Source: Micromonospora sp. WMMD882 (lineage in GTDB: Bacteria > Actinomycetota > Actinomycetes > Mycobacteriales > Micromonosporaceae). From it: a stretch of DNA of 64,000 nt. Shown one piece after another: positions 8,171-15,742 of the stretch. Numbering within the stretch: position 1 is the first letter of the stretch; every line of letters begins with the position of its first letter. A program made the translations under genes and the position numbers. Below the pieces are notes generated by a model that searched no databases, was not told the DNA's origin, and saw nothing but the letters and a program-made list of their open reading frames with translations. The DNA is taken from assembly GCF_027497255.1 (NCBI RefSeq), contig NZ_CP114903.1:434001-498000 (forward strand), in the 5' to 3' direction.

Positions 8171-8190
8171 CAAACCGTACGTACGGCTTA
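8171..8190. promoter_or_regulatory. Putative AcnR operator upstream of acnR
   Basis: CAAACCGTACGTACGGCTTA contains the perfect 12-bp palindrome CCGTACGTACGG (8175-8186) with flanking AA/TT. It lies in the acnR promoter region and about 40 bp before the divergent nitrilase start. Seventeen of 20 positions match the sequence upstream of acnA at 23726-23745. Corynebacterial AcnR binds an inverted repeat built around GTAC, which also occurs here. Autoregulation is the inference. Confidence 0.6.
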
Positions 8191-8217
8191 GGAGAGGTCG
8201 CTGTCGGCGGGCCCGCC

Positions 8218-8223
8218 TAGGAT
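8218..8223 (+). promoter_or_regulatory. Putative -10 element of the nitrilase-family gene (leaderless)
   Basis: TAGGAT ends 6 nt before the ATG at 8230 and no ribosome binding site is present, indicating a leaderless transcript. Confidence 0.45.
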
Positions 8224-8229
8224 CACGGC

Positions 8230-9081
8230 ATGACGTCGATCCCCGCGGCCCCGCTGACCGTCGCCGCCGTCCAGGCCGATCCCGTCCCCGGCGATCTGGT
8301 CGGCAACACGTCGACCGGCGCCCGCCTCGTCCGGCAGGCCGCCGACGCCGGGGCCCGGGTGGTCGTCCTGCCCGAGCTGTTCCTGCCGGCGTACCACCCG
8401 CCGACCCTCGCCGCCGACCCGGCCGGCACCGACGTGCCGGCCGACGCGGACGGCTCGGTGGCGGATCCCCGGCTCGACCCGCTGCGCGCCGCGGCCCGCG
8501 ACGCGGGCGCGGCGCTGGTGGTCGGCGCGGCGGTGCGGCATCCCGACCAGCGGCGCACGATCTCCGCGCTGGTCGTCGACCGCGCCGGGGCGATCCGCGT
8601 CGGGTACGACAAGCAGCAGCTCTGGAGCTTCGAACGGGAGCTGTTCACCCCCGGTCGGCGCGGCGCGACAGCGCTGGTCGACGACTGGCGGCTCGGGTTG
8701 GGCATCTGCTACGACGGTTGCTTTCCCGAGCACGGGCGGGCCGCGGCGGCCGACGGCGCGCACGGCTACCTCTGCCCGAGCGGGTACCGCGTCGGCTCCG
8801 AGCACCGGCGCGACCTCTATTATCCGGCCCGCGCGCTGGACAACACCATGTACGTCGTCTTCGCCAACTCCGTCGGCGGCGCGGACCCGTGGCGGTTCAA
8901 CGGCGGGGCGGCGGTGTACGACCCGGAGGGCCGCTGCCTGGTCCGAGGGTCGGGCAGTGGCGAGCAGGTGCTGGTGGCCGCGTTGGATCCGGCGCTGCTG
9001 GCGCGGACCCGGGCCGACCACCCGATGCTCCTCGACCGCCGCGCCGACCAGGGGCCGGCGCGGCTGCGGGTGCTCGTCTGA
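8230..9081 (+). CDS. Carbon-nitrogen hydrolase (nitrilase superfamily)
   Basis: 283 residues with the family catalytic triad: Glu49 in VLPELFLPAY, Lys128 in VGYDKQQLW and Cys160 in GLGICYDGCFPE. The fold hydrolyses C-N bonds of nitriles, amides or carbamoyl groups in the cytosol. The FPE after the nucleophile and the long insert with DADGSVADPRLDP give no clear subfamily; an amidase is more likely than a true nitrilase. It is transcribed away from acnR, and the palindrome at 8171-8190 lies between the two promoters, so AcnR might also affect it. Start ATG 8230 follows a -10-like TAGGAT by 6 nt. Confidence 0.82.
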   Translation: MTSIPAAPLTVAAVQADPVPGDLVGNTSTGARLVRQAADAGARVVVLPELFLPAYHPPTLAADPAGTDVPADADGSVADPRLDPLRAAARDAGAALVVGAAVRHPDQRRTISALVVDRAGAIRVGYDKQQLWSFERELFTPGRRGATALVDDWRLGLGICYDGCFPEHGRAAAADGAHGYLCPSGYRVGSEHRRDLYYPARALDNTMYVVFANSVGGADPWRFNGGAAVYDPEGRCLVRGSGSGEQVLVAALDPALLARTRADHPMLLDRRADQGPARLRVLV

Positions 9082-9113
9082 CCTGGCCTCTGTCGGCGTA
9101 CGCGCCGGTCCCG

Positions 9114-9119
9114 TAGCCT
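9114..9119 (+). promoter_or_regulatory. Putative -10 element of the HAD hydrolase gene (leaderless)
   Basis: TAGCCT ends 6 nt before GTG 9126; there is no ribosome binding site in the gap. Confidence 0.45.
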
Positions 9120-9125
9120 GCCCGA

Positions 9126-9770
9126 GTGCCGTTGCTCCTGCTGGACCTGGACAACACCCTGCTCGACCGGACCGGGCCGTTCCGGATCTGGGGTCAGCGT
9201 CTCCTGGCCGGCATCGGCGCGCCGGCCACCGACATCGACTGGCTGCTCTCCATCGACGCCGACGGACTGACCAACCGGTGGGACGTGGCCGACGCCATCC
9301 GCAGCCGGTACGACCTGCGCATCCCCTCGATCGACCTGGTCGACGGCATGCACGACGGCGTGGTCGAGCACACCAGGCTCAGCCCGCTGGTGGCCTGCGC
9401 CCTGCGGATCGCCGCCGACGCCGGCTGGGTGCCGGTGGTGGTCAGCAACGGCGTGGTACGCCAGCAGGAGACCAAGATCCGTCGGACCGGCCTGGACCGG
9501 TACGTGGCCGACTGGGTGATCTCGGAGGAGGCCGGGGTGAGCAAACCCAACCCGCGGATCTTCGCGATGGCCGCCCGGCGGGCGCGGCTGCCGCTGCGGG
9601 ACGCCTGGATGGTGGGGGACAGCCCGGAGTCGGACATCGGCGGGGCGGCGGCGGTCGGTCTGCCCAGCGTCTGGCTGCGCCGGGGGCGGACCTGGCTGGA
9701 GCCCCGGTTCGCGCCCACCCACGCCGTCGACGGGGTGCTCGACGCCATCGCCACGGTGGTCGCCGCCTGA
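9126..9770 (+). CDS. HAD-superfamily hydrolase
   Basis: 214 residues. Motif I is LLLDLDNTLLDR with Asp7 as nucleophile and Asp9 as acid/base; motif II is VVVSNG near residue 105; motif III Lys is in EAGVSKPNPRIF; motif IV is MVGDSPESDIGGA. This is a full set for a subfamily-I HAD phosphatase of the YjjG/Gph kind. It would act in the cytosol on a phosphorylated small molecule, but the substrate cannot be read from sequence. It follows the nitrilase gene by 44 bp yet has its own leaderless-type -10. Confidence 0.85.
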   Translation: MPLLLLDLDNTLLDRTGPFRIWGQRLLAGIGAPATDIDWLLSIDADGLTNRWDVADAIRSRYDLRIPSIDLVDGMHDGVVEHTRLSPLVACALRIAADAGWVPVVVSNGVVRQQETKIRRTGLDRYVADWVISEEAGVSKPNPRIFAMAARRARLPLRDAWMVGDSPESDIGGAAAVGLPSVWLRRGRTWLEPRFAPTHAVDGVLDAIATVVAA

Positions 9771-9811
9771 TCCGCTGAGCCTGCGGGTCGGAGGGGCCGG
9801 GCGGATCGGGT

Positions 9812-9845
9812 CGCCGGGTTTCCCGGGCCGCCGGGTTTCCCGGGC
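9812..9845 (+). repeat. Tandem direct repeat of 17 bp
   Basis: CGCCGGGTTTCCCGGGC occurs twice head to tail (9812-9828 and 9829-9845). Each copy is itself a small hairpin (CCGGG/CCCGG). It lies just downstream of the HAD gene and may act in termination. The rest of 9771-9960 is GC-rich with no gene seen. Confidence 0.6.
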
Positions 9846-9977
9846 GGGCCGGGGGGTGACCGGGCCGCCGGGCGCCCCGGCGGGGAAAACGGGTTGCCGG
9901 TGGCGGCGGCCGTCGCCGACCATGGGGCGGCGAGCAGCGCACCCGGGCAGCGCCCGGTCGAGGAGAGGAGGTCGGTC

Positions 9978-10130
9978 ATGGCCGTCTTCGTAGAGGCCCA
10001 CCACCTGCCTCCGTCAGCCTCGACCAAGGGATCACCGAACCAGTGCGAGACCACGACTCCGTTCCTCCGGCGCACGAGCGCCGTACCCGCGGCGGACGCC
10101 GCTTCGACGACGACGAGCCGCGCTTCCTGA
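9978..10130 (+). CDS. Possible 50-codon leader ORF overlapping the RIO kinase start
   Basis: AGGAGAGGAGGT (9961-9972), the best ribosome binding site in this part of the window, lies 5 nt before ATG 9978. The ORF encodes 50 residues with no recognisable domain and overlaps the first 88 nt of the RIO kinase gene in another frame. The kinase GTG at 10043 has no ribosome binding site of its own. The ORF could be a translated leader coupling ribosomes onto the kinase, or a sequencing indel could have split the true kinase N-terminus. Being GC-rich, an open frame of this length is not by itself evidence. Confidence 0.3.
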   Translation: MAVFVEAHHLPPSASTKGSPNQCETTTPFLRRTSAVPAADAASTTTSRAS

Positions 10131-10987
10131 AGCGCGGCCGGCCCACGCCGCTCCCGACCGCCGACGACGACGGCGACCCCGACCGGCCGCTGGCCGGCGA
10201 CCGGTGGTCGACCTGGGACCAGGCGGTCCACGGCCCCGAGCCCCACCCGGCCTGGCTGGTCACCGAGCTGGCCGCCCAGGACACCGAGCTGGGCGTGCTG
10301 AAGACCGGCAAGGAGGCCGACGTCCACCTGGTCCGGCGCGCGGTGCCGGACACCGACCGGTCCTGCCTGCTGGCCGTCAAACGCTACCGGGCCCCGGAGC
10401 ACCGGCTGTTCCACCGGGACGCCGGCTACCTGGAGGGACGCCGGGTCCGCCGCTCCAGGGAGAACCGGGCGATGGCCGGGCGCACCGCCTTCGGCCGCGA
10501 GATGATCGCCGGGCAGTGGGCGGCGGCCGAGTTCGCCGTGCTCTCCCGGCTCTGGGAGGTCGGGGTCGCGCTCGGCGGGGTCACCGTGCCGTACCCGGTG
10601 CAGTTGCTCGGCACCGAGCTGATGCTGGAGTTCGTCGGGGACGCCGACGAGGGCGCCGCCGCGCCCCGCCTGGCCCAGCTCCGACCGGAGCCGGCCGAGC
10701 TGCGCTCACTCTGGGAGCAACTGGTCGACGCGCTGACGATGCTGGCCCGCTCGGGGTACGCCCACGGCGACCTGTCGCCGTACAACCTGCTGGCGCACGC
10801 GGGCCGGCTGGTGATGATCGACCTGCCGCAGGCGGTGGACGTGGTGGCGAATCCGCAGGGGCAGGAGTTCCTCGCCCGCGACGTACGGGTGGTCAGCGCC
10901 TGGTTCGTGGCCCGGGGGCTGCCGGCGGAGCTGGCCGACTCCGCCACGTTGACCGCGCGACTGCTCCGCGAGGCGGGGCTGCGCTGA
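10043..10987 (+). CDS. RIO-family serine/threonine protein kinase
   Basis: 314 residues: a basic, Asp-rich N-terminal tail to about residue 50, then the RIO domain. Visible motifs are LGVLKTGKEADVHL (glycine-poor nucleotide loop), LAVKRYRAPEHRLFHRDAGY (ATP-binding Lys), YAHGDLSPYNLL (catalytic Asp and Asn) and VMIDLPQAVD (metal-binding Asp). The whole layout matches the RIO1-like kinases common in Streptomyces and other actinobacteria; bacterial roles are largely unknown. GTG 10043 is the first start in frame, but the strong ribosome binding site lies 70 bp upstream in front of another frame. A strong hairpin follows the stop. Confidence 0.85.
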   Translation: MRDHDSVPPAHERRTRGGRRFDDDEPRFLKRGRPTPLPTADDDGDPDRPLAGDRWSTWDQAVHGPEPHPAWLVTELAAQDTELGVLKTGKEADVHLVRRAVPDTDRSCLLAVKRYRAPEHRLFHRDAGYLEGRRVRRSRENRAMAGRTAFGREMIAGQWAAAEFAVLSRLWEVGVALGGVTVPYPVQLLGTELMLEFVGDADEGAAAPRLAQLRPEPAELRSLWEQLVDALTMLARSGYAHGDLSPYNLLAHAGRLVMIDLPQAVDVVANPQGQEFLARDVRVVSAWFVARGLPAELADSATLTARLLREAGLR

Positions 10988-10991
10988 CCGC

Positions 10992-11042
10992 GCGGACGGG
11001 TCCCCGCCCGGCGCCCCGGGCGTCGGAAGGGGACCCGTCCGC
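10992..11042 (+). terminator. Hairpin terminator after the RIO kinase
   Basis: A perfect 14-bp inverted repeat (GCGGACGGGTCCCC at 10992-11005, complement at 11029-11042) follows the kinase stop by 4 bp. It also lies 35 bp past the end of the convergent DUF2630 gene, so it probably serves both. No U-tract, as is usual in actinobacteria. Confidence 0.7.
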
Positions 11043-11077
11043 CCGTGTCCACGGCCGGGCGGCGCGGCCCGGCCGGG

Positions 11078-11326
11078 TCACTGGAGGTACCGCTCGACCT
11101 CCGGGACCGGCCGGGCGCCCTGCGACTCCGGGTCCCCGTGGGCCTGCCGGGCGGCCCGACGTCGGCGGAGCAGGTCCCAGCACTGGTCCAACGACTCCTC
11201 CAGCTCCCGCAGCCGGGTACGGGCGTCGTCGTCGGTGCCGGTGTGCCCGGACTGGGCCGTCGACCGGAGGCGGTGCTCCTCGTCGACCAGGTCGGAGATG
11301 CGGCTCAGGATGGTCTTGTCGTCCAT
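11078..11326 (-). CDS. DUF2630 family protein
   Basis: 82 residues beginning MDDKTILSRISDLVDEEHRL. The protein is charged and helical, with RLRELEESLDQCWDLLRRRRAAR in the middle (shown here in family-typical order) and an ending EVERYL. These are the hallmarks of the short actinobacterial DUF2630 family, whose function is unknown; a heptad-like pattern suggests a coiled coil. ATG 11326 was chosen over a longer frame because it lies 6 nt after a CAGGCT -10-like hexamer and matches the family N-terminus. Confidence 0.82.
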   Translation of the reverse strand: MDDKTILSRISDLVDEEHRLRSTAQSGHTGTDDDARTRLRELEESLDQCWDLLRRRRAARQAHGDPESQGARPVPEVERYLQ

Positions 11327-11332
11327 GCCACG

Positions 11333-11338
11333 AGCCTG
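11333..11338 (-). promoter_or_regulatory. Putative -10 element of the DUF2630 gene (leaderless)
   Basis: On the minus strand CAGGCT ends 6 nt before ATG 11326 with no ribosome binding site between. Confidence 0.4.
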
Positions 11339-11717
11339 GCACAGCCCGTCCGCCCGCGCCCGCACACGCCCGCCTTCGACGTCGGAAGGGGTAGGTTGCC
11401 GGATGTCGACCGGGCGGTGACGACCGTGGCGTTCCACGGGCACGAGGTGGCCGCCTTCCCGCTCGCGCTGACCGGCCGGTCAGGCCGGTACCGGTCCGGG
11501 ACGACCGGGGCGCGCGGACCCACCGGGGTCGGGGGCTGGCCCGGGAGTGTCGGCGGAACCGGTTTCCGGCCGTCACCGCGTAACTCTCCTATGTGGATTA
11601 CGCAAATGTTGCGTGCGAAAATTCCTCACCCCCCGTCTGGTGGAACCTGCATCCTGATGTCATGCTCAGCGGGTCTTGTGACTTGGAATGACGGTCCCGC
11701 GACTCAGCGGTGATACC
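11339..11717 (+). promoter_or_regulatory. Non-coding region upstream of the diterpene operon
   Basis: About 380 bp without a convincing gene. The stretch 11580-11640 is unusually AT-rich for this genome and contains CGCAAATGTTGCG (11601-11613), a 5-bp inverted repeat with a 3-nt gap that could be a regulator site. The promoter of the P450-terpene operon should lie here. I could not fix -35 and -10 boxes. Confidence 0.35.
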
Positions 11718-11733
11718 GGGAGGAGCCCAAAAG

Positions 11734-13113
11734 GTGGGATCACCACACCCCTTCCCGGCGCAGGTCAGTCGTCCCACGAGGGTTCCGCTGCGTCGGATGC
11801 TGCCCACCCTGGTCCGTGACCCGGCCCGCGCGTTGATCGACGCCGGCAACCGCACCGGTGGCGCGCTCGCCCGGCTCAACCTCGGCTCGTTCCGGCCCTA
11901 TCTGGTCACCCACCCGGCGCACGTGCAGCACGTGCTGCGTGACCGGGCGGAGAACTACGAACGCGCCGGTGACGGGCTGTTCTGGCGGCCGGTCAAGCGG
12001 CTGTTCGGGGAGGGCATCCTGGGCGAGGGGCAGATCTGGTCGGCGAGCCGACGGATGCTCCAGCCGATGTTCACCGCCAAGCGGGTCGAAGCGATGATCG
12101 ACGGCATGGCCGAGGCCGTCACCGCCGCCGTCGACGAGCTCGACGCGCCGTCGCGGGCCGGGCGGTTCGTCGACATCGGCGCCGAGCAGTCCCGGATCGT
12201 CTGTCGGGCGATCATGAAGGTGCTCTTCGCCGACAAGATCTCGGTGGCCGACGCGATGCGGGTGGTCGACGCCCAGGACGTGATCGCCAGCGCGGTGATC
12301 CCCCGGATCGTGGTGCCGTTCGCGCCGCTGTCGCTTCCCATGCCCGGTGACCGGCCGTTCCGCCGGGCCGTCCGGATCGTCGACGACGTGCTCGTCCCCA
12401 TCGTGCGGGAATCCCGGGCCACTGCCGAGCAGGGCGACGACATCATCTCCACGCTGTGGCGGGCCCGCACCGACGACGGCCGGCAGCTCGACGAACGCCA
12501 GGTCCGCAACGACACCGTGGCCATGTTCGCCGCCACCACCGAGACCACCATCAACGTGCTCACCTGGCTCTGGCCGCACCTGGACGAGCACCCCGAGGTC
12601 GCCGAGCGGCTCTACGCGGAGATCGGTCGGGTGGTCGGTGACGAGCCGGTCCGCCGCGAGCACCTCGGCGAGCTGACGTACACCCGGATGGTCCTCGACG
12701 AGCTGCTGCGGCTGTACCCGATCGGCTGGCTGATCCCGCGCCGCGCGGTGGCCGACGACGTGCTCGACGGCGTGCCGATCGAGGCGGGGGCGACGGTGGT
12801 CGCCAGCCCGTTGATCACCCAGCGGATGGCGGCGTTCTGGGACCGCCCCGACGAGTTCGACCCGGAGCGGTTCCGCCCGGAACGGGTCCGGGCCCGGCAC
12901 CGCTACGCCCACTACCCGTTCGGCGGCGGGCCGCACCAGTGCCTGGGCATGTACCTGTTCTACCTGGAGGCCCAGCTCATCGTCGCCACCATGCTGAGCC
13001 GGTACCGGTTCCGGCTGCGTCAGCCCGGCGTGCCCGGGCTGCGGCTGGCCGCCGCGCTGCGGCCCCGGCGGCGGGTGGAGCTGACCCTCACCGGCACGTC
13101 CACGGTCGCCTGA
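11734..13113 (+). CDS. Cytochrome P450 of the diterpene operon
   Basis: 459 residues with the P450 core: I-helix AATTETTIN (acid/alcohol pair region), K-helix ExxR in LDELLRLYP, the DPERFRPER segment, and the haem loop YPFGGGPHQCLG with Cys403 as thiolate ligand. It would oxidise a hydrophobic substrate with electrons from ferredoxin. GTG 11734 is chosen over GTG 11710 because GGGAGGAG lies 8 nt before it. The next gene starts 15 bp after its stop. By position it oxidises the diterpene made by the two following enzymes, as a CYP does in the Salinispora arenicola isopimaradiene-type operon. Confidence 0.85.
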   Translation: MGSPHPFPAQVSRPTRVPLRRMLPTLVRDPARALIDAGNRTGGALARLNLGSFRPYLVTHPAHVQHVLRDRAENYERAGDGLFWRPVKRLFGEGILGEGQIWSASRRMLQPMFTAKRVEAMIDGMAEAVTAAVDELDAPSRAGRFVDIGAEQSRIVCRAIMKVLFADKISVADAMRVVDAQDVIASAVIPRIVVPFAPLSLPMPGDRPFRRAVRIVDDVLVPIVRESRATAEQGDDIISTLWRARTDDGRQLDERQVRNDTVAMFAATTETTINVLTWLWPHLDEHPEVAERLYAEIGRVVGDEPVRREHLGELTYTRMVLDELLRLYPIGWLIPRRAVADDVLDGVPIEAGATVVASPLITQRMAAFWDRPDEFDPERFRPERVRARHRYAHYPFGGGPHQCLGMYLFYLEAQLIVATMLSRYRFRLRQPGVPGLRLAAALRPRRRVELTLTGTSTVA

Positions 13114-13128
13114 GAGGACCGCTCGGCA

Positions 13129-14019
13129 ATGGACCTCGACAGTCACGTCGCGACCGCCCGCGAGCAGGGCCGCATCTGCGCCCTCGCCGCGAAGGGGCAG
13201 CGCGACCTGGCCACGCACGCCGCCCGGTACCCGGAGCTGTTCTCCGGGGCGCCCTTCGACGCGGCCCTGTTCAGCAACATCTCCCTCGCCATCGCCTTCG
13301 GCGCGCCCTGGTGCGGCGTCGAGGAGCTGCGCCTGACCAACCGGATGGTGCTGTGGGGTTTCGGGCTGGACTGGCAGGTGGACTACCTCGCCAAGTCGCG
13401 CCTGGAGATCGACCGGCTGGTGGCCGGCAGCCTCGCCGTGGTCGACGGCGACCCGCCCGCGCCGGACGACCCGCTGGGCCGGTTCCTCGCCGAGCTCTGC
13501 GCCGAGCTGGCGGCCAGGTCGGCGTACCCGATGCTGCGGCCGACCTGGCGGGCGGCGGTGGAGCGGACCCTGACCGCGATGGCGGTGGAATGGGACTGGA
13601 AGGCCGCCCGGCGGGACCTGAACGGGGCGCTGCCCACCTTCGACGAGTACCTCGCCAACGCCGACAACCTGGCCTGCACGGTGGTCAACGTCGCGCACTG
13701 GATCCACACCGGCGACCCGGACACCCACCGGGCGCTGCCGCGGCTGATCGAGGCCAGCGACGAGGTGCAGCGGGTGCTGCGCCTGGTCAACGACCTCGGC
13801 ACGTACCAGCGGGACCTGGAGTGGGGTGACCTCAACGCGATCATGCTGGTCGCCGACCGGGCCGAGGTGGAGCAACGGATCGACGTGCTGGTGCGGCGCT
13901 GCCACGAGCTGCTGGAGCCGTTGACCGTGGACTGCCCCCGGCAGGCGCGCTACCTGGCCCGGCAGATCGGCTTCAGCAGCGGCTTCTACCGCTCCGCGGA
14001 CTTCTGGGGGAACCGGTGA
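13129..14019 (+). CDS. Class I diterpene synthase (ionisation type)
   Basis: 296 residues, the size of a single-domain bacterial class I terpene synthase. The first metal motif is degenerate: GLDWQVDYLA gives Asp81 and Asp85 in a DxxxD pattern instead of DDxxD. The second motif is LVNDLGTYQRDLE, giving Asn221, Asp222, Thr225 and Asp229, an NSE/DTE-type motif with Asp for the final Glu. Downstream of a copalyl-type diphosphate it would ionise the diphosphate and close the final ring. Neighbours are a P450 and a class II cyclase with a GTGA overlap, so all three form one operon. Confidence 0.78.
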   Translation: MDLDSHVATAREQGRICALAAKGQRDLATHAARYPELFSGAPFDAALFSNISLAIAFGAPWCGVEELRLTNRMVLWGFGLDWQVDYLAKSRLEIDRLVAGSLAVVDGDPPAPDDPLGRFLAELCAELAARSAYPMLRPTWRAAVERTLTAMAVEWDWKAARRDLNGALPTFDEYLANADNLACTVVNVAHWIHTGDPDTHRALPRLIEASDEVQRVLRLVNDLGTYQRDLEWGDLNAIMLVADRAEVEQRIDVLVRRCHELLEPLTVDCPRQARYLARQIGFSSGFYRSADFWGNR

Positions 14020-15644
14020 CGGGCGTCGCCGCCGCGGCGCGGGAGCTGGTGGGCGAGACGCTCACCGCCCCGAGCGGGCAGTCGTCGGTGTCGGTGTACG
14101 AGACCGGTCGGCTGGTGAGTCTCTCGCCCTGGCTGACCCTGCACGTCGAACGGATCCGTCACCTGCTGGACACCGAGCGGCCCGGCGGCGGCTGGGGCGG
14201 CCCGGACGGGTACGCGCTGGTGCCCACGCTCAGCGCCACCGAGGGGCTGCTCGCCGCGTTGCGCCGGGGTGACCTCGACGGCACGGCCGAGCCGCTGGCG
14301 AAGGGCGCGGTCGCGGCGGTCGACCGGGGCCTGGCGTTCCTGACCGACCGGCTCGCCGCCACCGACGCGGCGGCCCTGCCGGACATGCCGGCCGTGGATC
14401 TGATCATCCCCGCGCTGGTGGAGTCGCTCGCCGTCCACCTGGCCGGGCTGCGGGACGCCGCGGTGGCGGGGCTGGAAGGGTGGCGGGACGCGCCCGCGCC
14501 GCCACTGCCGGTCGGGCTGTCCGAGGGCCGGCTGCGGCGGGTCCGGGCGGCGCTGACGTCCGGGCGGGCGCTGCCGGAGAAGCTGCTGCACGCGCTGGAG
14601 GTCGCCGGACCGGCGGCGTACCGGGCGTCCGGGGTCCGCCCGGTCGGCCCGGGCACGGTGGGGGCCTCACCGGCGGCCACGGCCGCCTGGCTCGGCGTGC
14701 CGGACGCCGGCGTCGACGCGACGGCCGCCCGCGGCTACCTGGAGGACGTGGTCCGCCAGTACGGCGGCCCGGCGCCGTGCACCAGCCCGATCAGCGTCTT
14801 CGAACGGTCCTGGGTGCTCAGCACGCTGGCCCGCGCCGGGGTGCCGGTGACGGCCCCCGAAGCGGTCCTGGGCAGCCTGCGCGACACCCTCGGCCCGGGC
14901 GGCACGGCCACCGCGCCCGGGCTGCCGGCGGACGCCGACACGACCTCGGTGACCCTGTACGCCCTGGCGCTGGCCGGGCGTCCGGCGGACCCGGCGAGCC
15001 TGTCCTCCTTCGACACCGGGGAGCACTTCTGCACCTGGCCGGGGGAGGACGGCGCCTCCATCACCACCAACGCGCACGTGCTGGACGCCTTCGGCTGGCA
15101 CCTGCGGCACGGTGGCGTGCCGGCGCGGCGGCTGGCGCCGGTGGTCCGTCGGCTGACCGGCTGGCTGGCCGAGCGGCAGGAGCCGGACGGCTCGTGGCGC
15201 TCCGACCGCTGGCACGCCTCGCCCTACTACGCGACCTGCTGCGCGGCGCTCGCCCTGCACGCCTACGGGGTCGGCCCGGAAGCGGCGTCGGCGGTCGGCC
15301 GGGCGGTGCGCTGGGTGCTGACCGGTCAGCACCCGGACGGCTCGTGGGGACGCTGGGGCGGCACCGCCGAGGAGACCGCGTACGCGACGCAGGTGCTCCG
15401 GGCCGCCGGGGGCGCCGGGGCCGGTCCGGTCGGGGCGGCGGTGCGCCGGGGCTCGCGGTGGCTGTCCACGGTGGCGCCCGACGTGGACGGGCCGGCGCTC
15501 TGGCACGACAAGGATCTGTACCGTCCGTCACTGATCGTCCGCGCGGCGGTGCTCGCCGCAGTCGCGGCCGACCCGCCCGTGGGCAGCGCGGACGCCGGTG
15601 ACACCGGCCCAGCCGTGCAAAGCGCCATGATCAGGACCGCTTGA
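14016..15644 (+). CDS. Class II diterpene cyclase (copalyl diphosphate synthase type)
   Basis: 542 residues with the protonating DxDTT motif at residues 306-310 (DADTT in LPADADTTSVTLYAL) and QW-type repeats such as QEPDGSWRSDRWHASPYY and QHPDGSWGRWGG. These are hallmarks of beta-gamma class II cyclases that convert geranylgeranyl diphosphate to a bicyclic diphosphate. It starts at GTG 14016, overlapping the class I synthase stop by 4 bp. No geranylgeranyl diphosphate synthase is present nearby, so precursor must come from elsewhere. Product stereochemistry cannot be read from sequence. Confidence 0.85.
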   Translation: MTGVAAAARELVGETLTAPSGQSSVSVYETGRLVSLSPWLTLHVERIRHLLDTERPGGGWGGPDGYALVPTLSATEGLLAALRRGDLDGTAEPLAKGAVAAVDRGLAFLTDRLAATDAAALPDMPAVDLIIPALVESLAVHLAGLRDAAVAGLEGWRDAPAPPLPVGLSEGRLRRVRAALTSGRALPEKLLHALEVAGPAAYRASGVRPVGPGTVGASPAATAAWLGVPDAGVDATAARGYLEDVVRQYGGPAPCTSPISVFERSWVLSTLARAGVPVTAPEAVLGSLRDTLGPGGTATAPGLPADADTTSVTLYALALAGRPADPASLSSFDTGEHFCTWPGEDGASITTNAHVLDAFGWHLRHGGVPARRLAPVVRRLTGWLAERQEPDGSWRSDRWHASPYYATCCAALALHAYGVGPEAASAVGRAVRWVLTGQHPDGSWGRWGGTAEETAYATQVLRAAGGAGAGPVGAAVRRGSRWLSTVAPDVDGPALWHDKDLYRPSLIVRAAVLAAVAADPPVGSADAGDTGPAVQSAMIRTA

Positions 15645-15742
15645 GTGAACCCCGCGACGCTGCTAGCGTGCGCCGGGGTCGATCCGTGCGTCGACCGCCC
15701 GCGCTCGGGCATGTCAATCGAATACCCGGCCAGGACGGTGTA

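Noticed and set aside
15641..15742. TTG-start extension of CvnA overlapping the cyclase stop
   Set aside because: The extra residues are Arg/Pro-rich without the basic-hydrophobic start; ATG 15743 directly precedes the membrane helix.
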